A stretch of DNA of 33,089 nt, taken from Elusimicrobiota bacterium. Lineage in GTDB: Bacteria > Elusimicrobiota > Elusimicrobia > UBA1565. The stretch is taken from assembly GCA_016196755.1 (NCBI GenBank), contig JACPXC010000065.1, forward strand, positions 1-33,089, given 5' to 3'. Each line of letters starts with the position of its first letter. Position 1 is the first letter of the stretch. Below the pieces are notes generated by a model. The model ran no database searches and was not told the DNA's origin. It saw only the letters and a program-made list of their open reading frames with translations. Made by a program: the position numbers and the translations under genes. Shown here piece by piece: positions 32,955 to 33,089 of the stretch.

Positions 32955-32983
32955 AGGATAGGGCGCGAAGCCCGGGATTTCAA
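32955..32983 (-). promoter_or_regulatory. Promoter of the 561-residue secreted protein gene
   Basis: TTGAAA (32983-32978), a 17-base spacer, then TATCCT (32960-32955). Unlike most neighbours it leaves a leader of about 22 bases containing a GAGG Shine-Dalgarno site. Confidence 0.55.
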
Positions 32984-33041
32984 GGGGAAACGCCCCAGGG
33001 AACCTGGCCCAAGCTCAGCGTTCGCGGAGGCAAAGTCGGGC

Positions 33042-33089
33042 TCATCGCGCGCCGGACGGCGTCTCGAGGGCGGCCACCTGGGCTACGCC
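33042..33089 (-). CDS. Possible C-terminal end of a gene entering from the right edge
   Basis: The minus strand reads GVAQVAALETPSGAR followed by TGA at 33044-33042. The composition resembles the coding style of the window, but 15 codons are too few to identify a protein. A second frame is also open here. A weak CCAGG/CCTGG hairpin follows at about 33000. Confidence 0.25.
   Translation of the reverse strand, partial: GVAQVAALETPSGAR

Noticed and set aside
1-33089. CRISPR array or prophage
   Set aside because: No regularly spaced direct repeats and no phage structural, integrase or lysis genes were seen.

Overview
The window is about 70% G+C, densely packed and strictly bacterial. It holds about 21 complete protein genes, one tRNA gene and mobile-element remnants. 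An outer-membrane lineage is suggested by an LpxL-like acyltransferase and many Sec-type signal peptides. The Ala/Pro/Gly-rich secreted proteins and the unusual giant protein would fit an uncultured Elusimicrobiota-like lineage, but that is an inference from style, not a marker-based placement.

Layout. Bases 1-1003 are a mobile island of visibly lower G+C: the first codons of an IS110-family transposase (minus strand) and a complete RAYT-type Y1 transposase whose last codons overlap a REP-like palindrome. Next come a TPR-TM-Ser/Thr kinase (minus), aat plus a small membrane protein (plus), tRNA-Leu(CAA) and crcB (minus), and rmuC (plus). From 6.6 to 17.4 kb lies one minus-strand run: a 2,935-residue giant protein, a hotdog thioesterase and a GT-C glycosyltransferase. 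From 17.6 to 24.9 kb lie a secreted protein, a response regulator-thioesterase fusion (plus), a four-gene envelope operon (minus; DUF948-like, YtxH, cyclic-nucleotide-binding, AI-2E), an unknown membrane protein (plus), and a SRPBCC/LpxL-like pair (minus). From 25.0 to 33.0 kb lie a subtilase with an altered triad (minus), ileS-lspA (plus), and two secreted proteins (minus) that share the same C-terminal glycine-rich membrane module.

The most unusual object is the giant gene at 8610-17417. It joins in one chain a signal peptide, an M50/site-2-protease domain with HESAH and a distal LDGG motif, two further hydrophobic segments, about five or six ferredoxin-like repeats that look like subtilase-propeptide (I9) domains, a complete two-ring Clp/Hsp100 AAA+ unfoldase with a coiled-coil insertion where ClpP-binding loops normally sit, and an alpha-helical C-terminus. 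It looks like a membrane-anchored unfoldase with its own protease domain.

Three genome-level patterns stand out. (1) Nine genes have a -10-like hexamer exactly six bases before the start codon, and three more have one at 7-9 bases, implying pervasive leaderless transcription; the giant gene, one secreted protein and the IS110 gene instead have leaders with Shine-Dalgarno sites. (2) A 17-bp sequence is repeated exactly at the -35 position of the giant gene and of a glycine-zipper secreted protein 13.5 kb away, suggesting co-regulation. (3) A 43-bp interspersed repeat lies in frame inside two unrelated genes, ileS and the giant gene.
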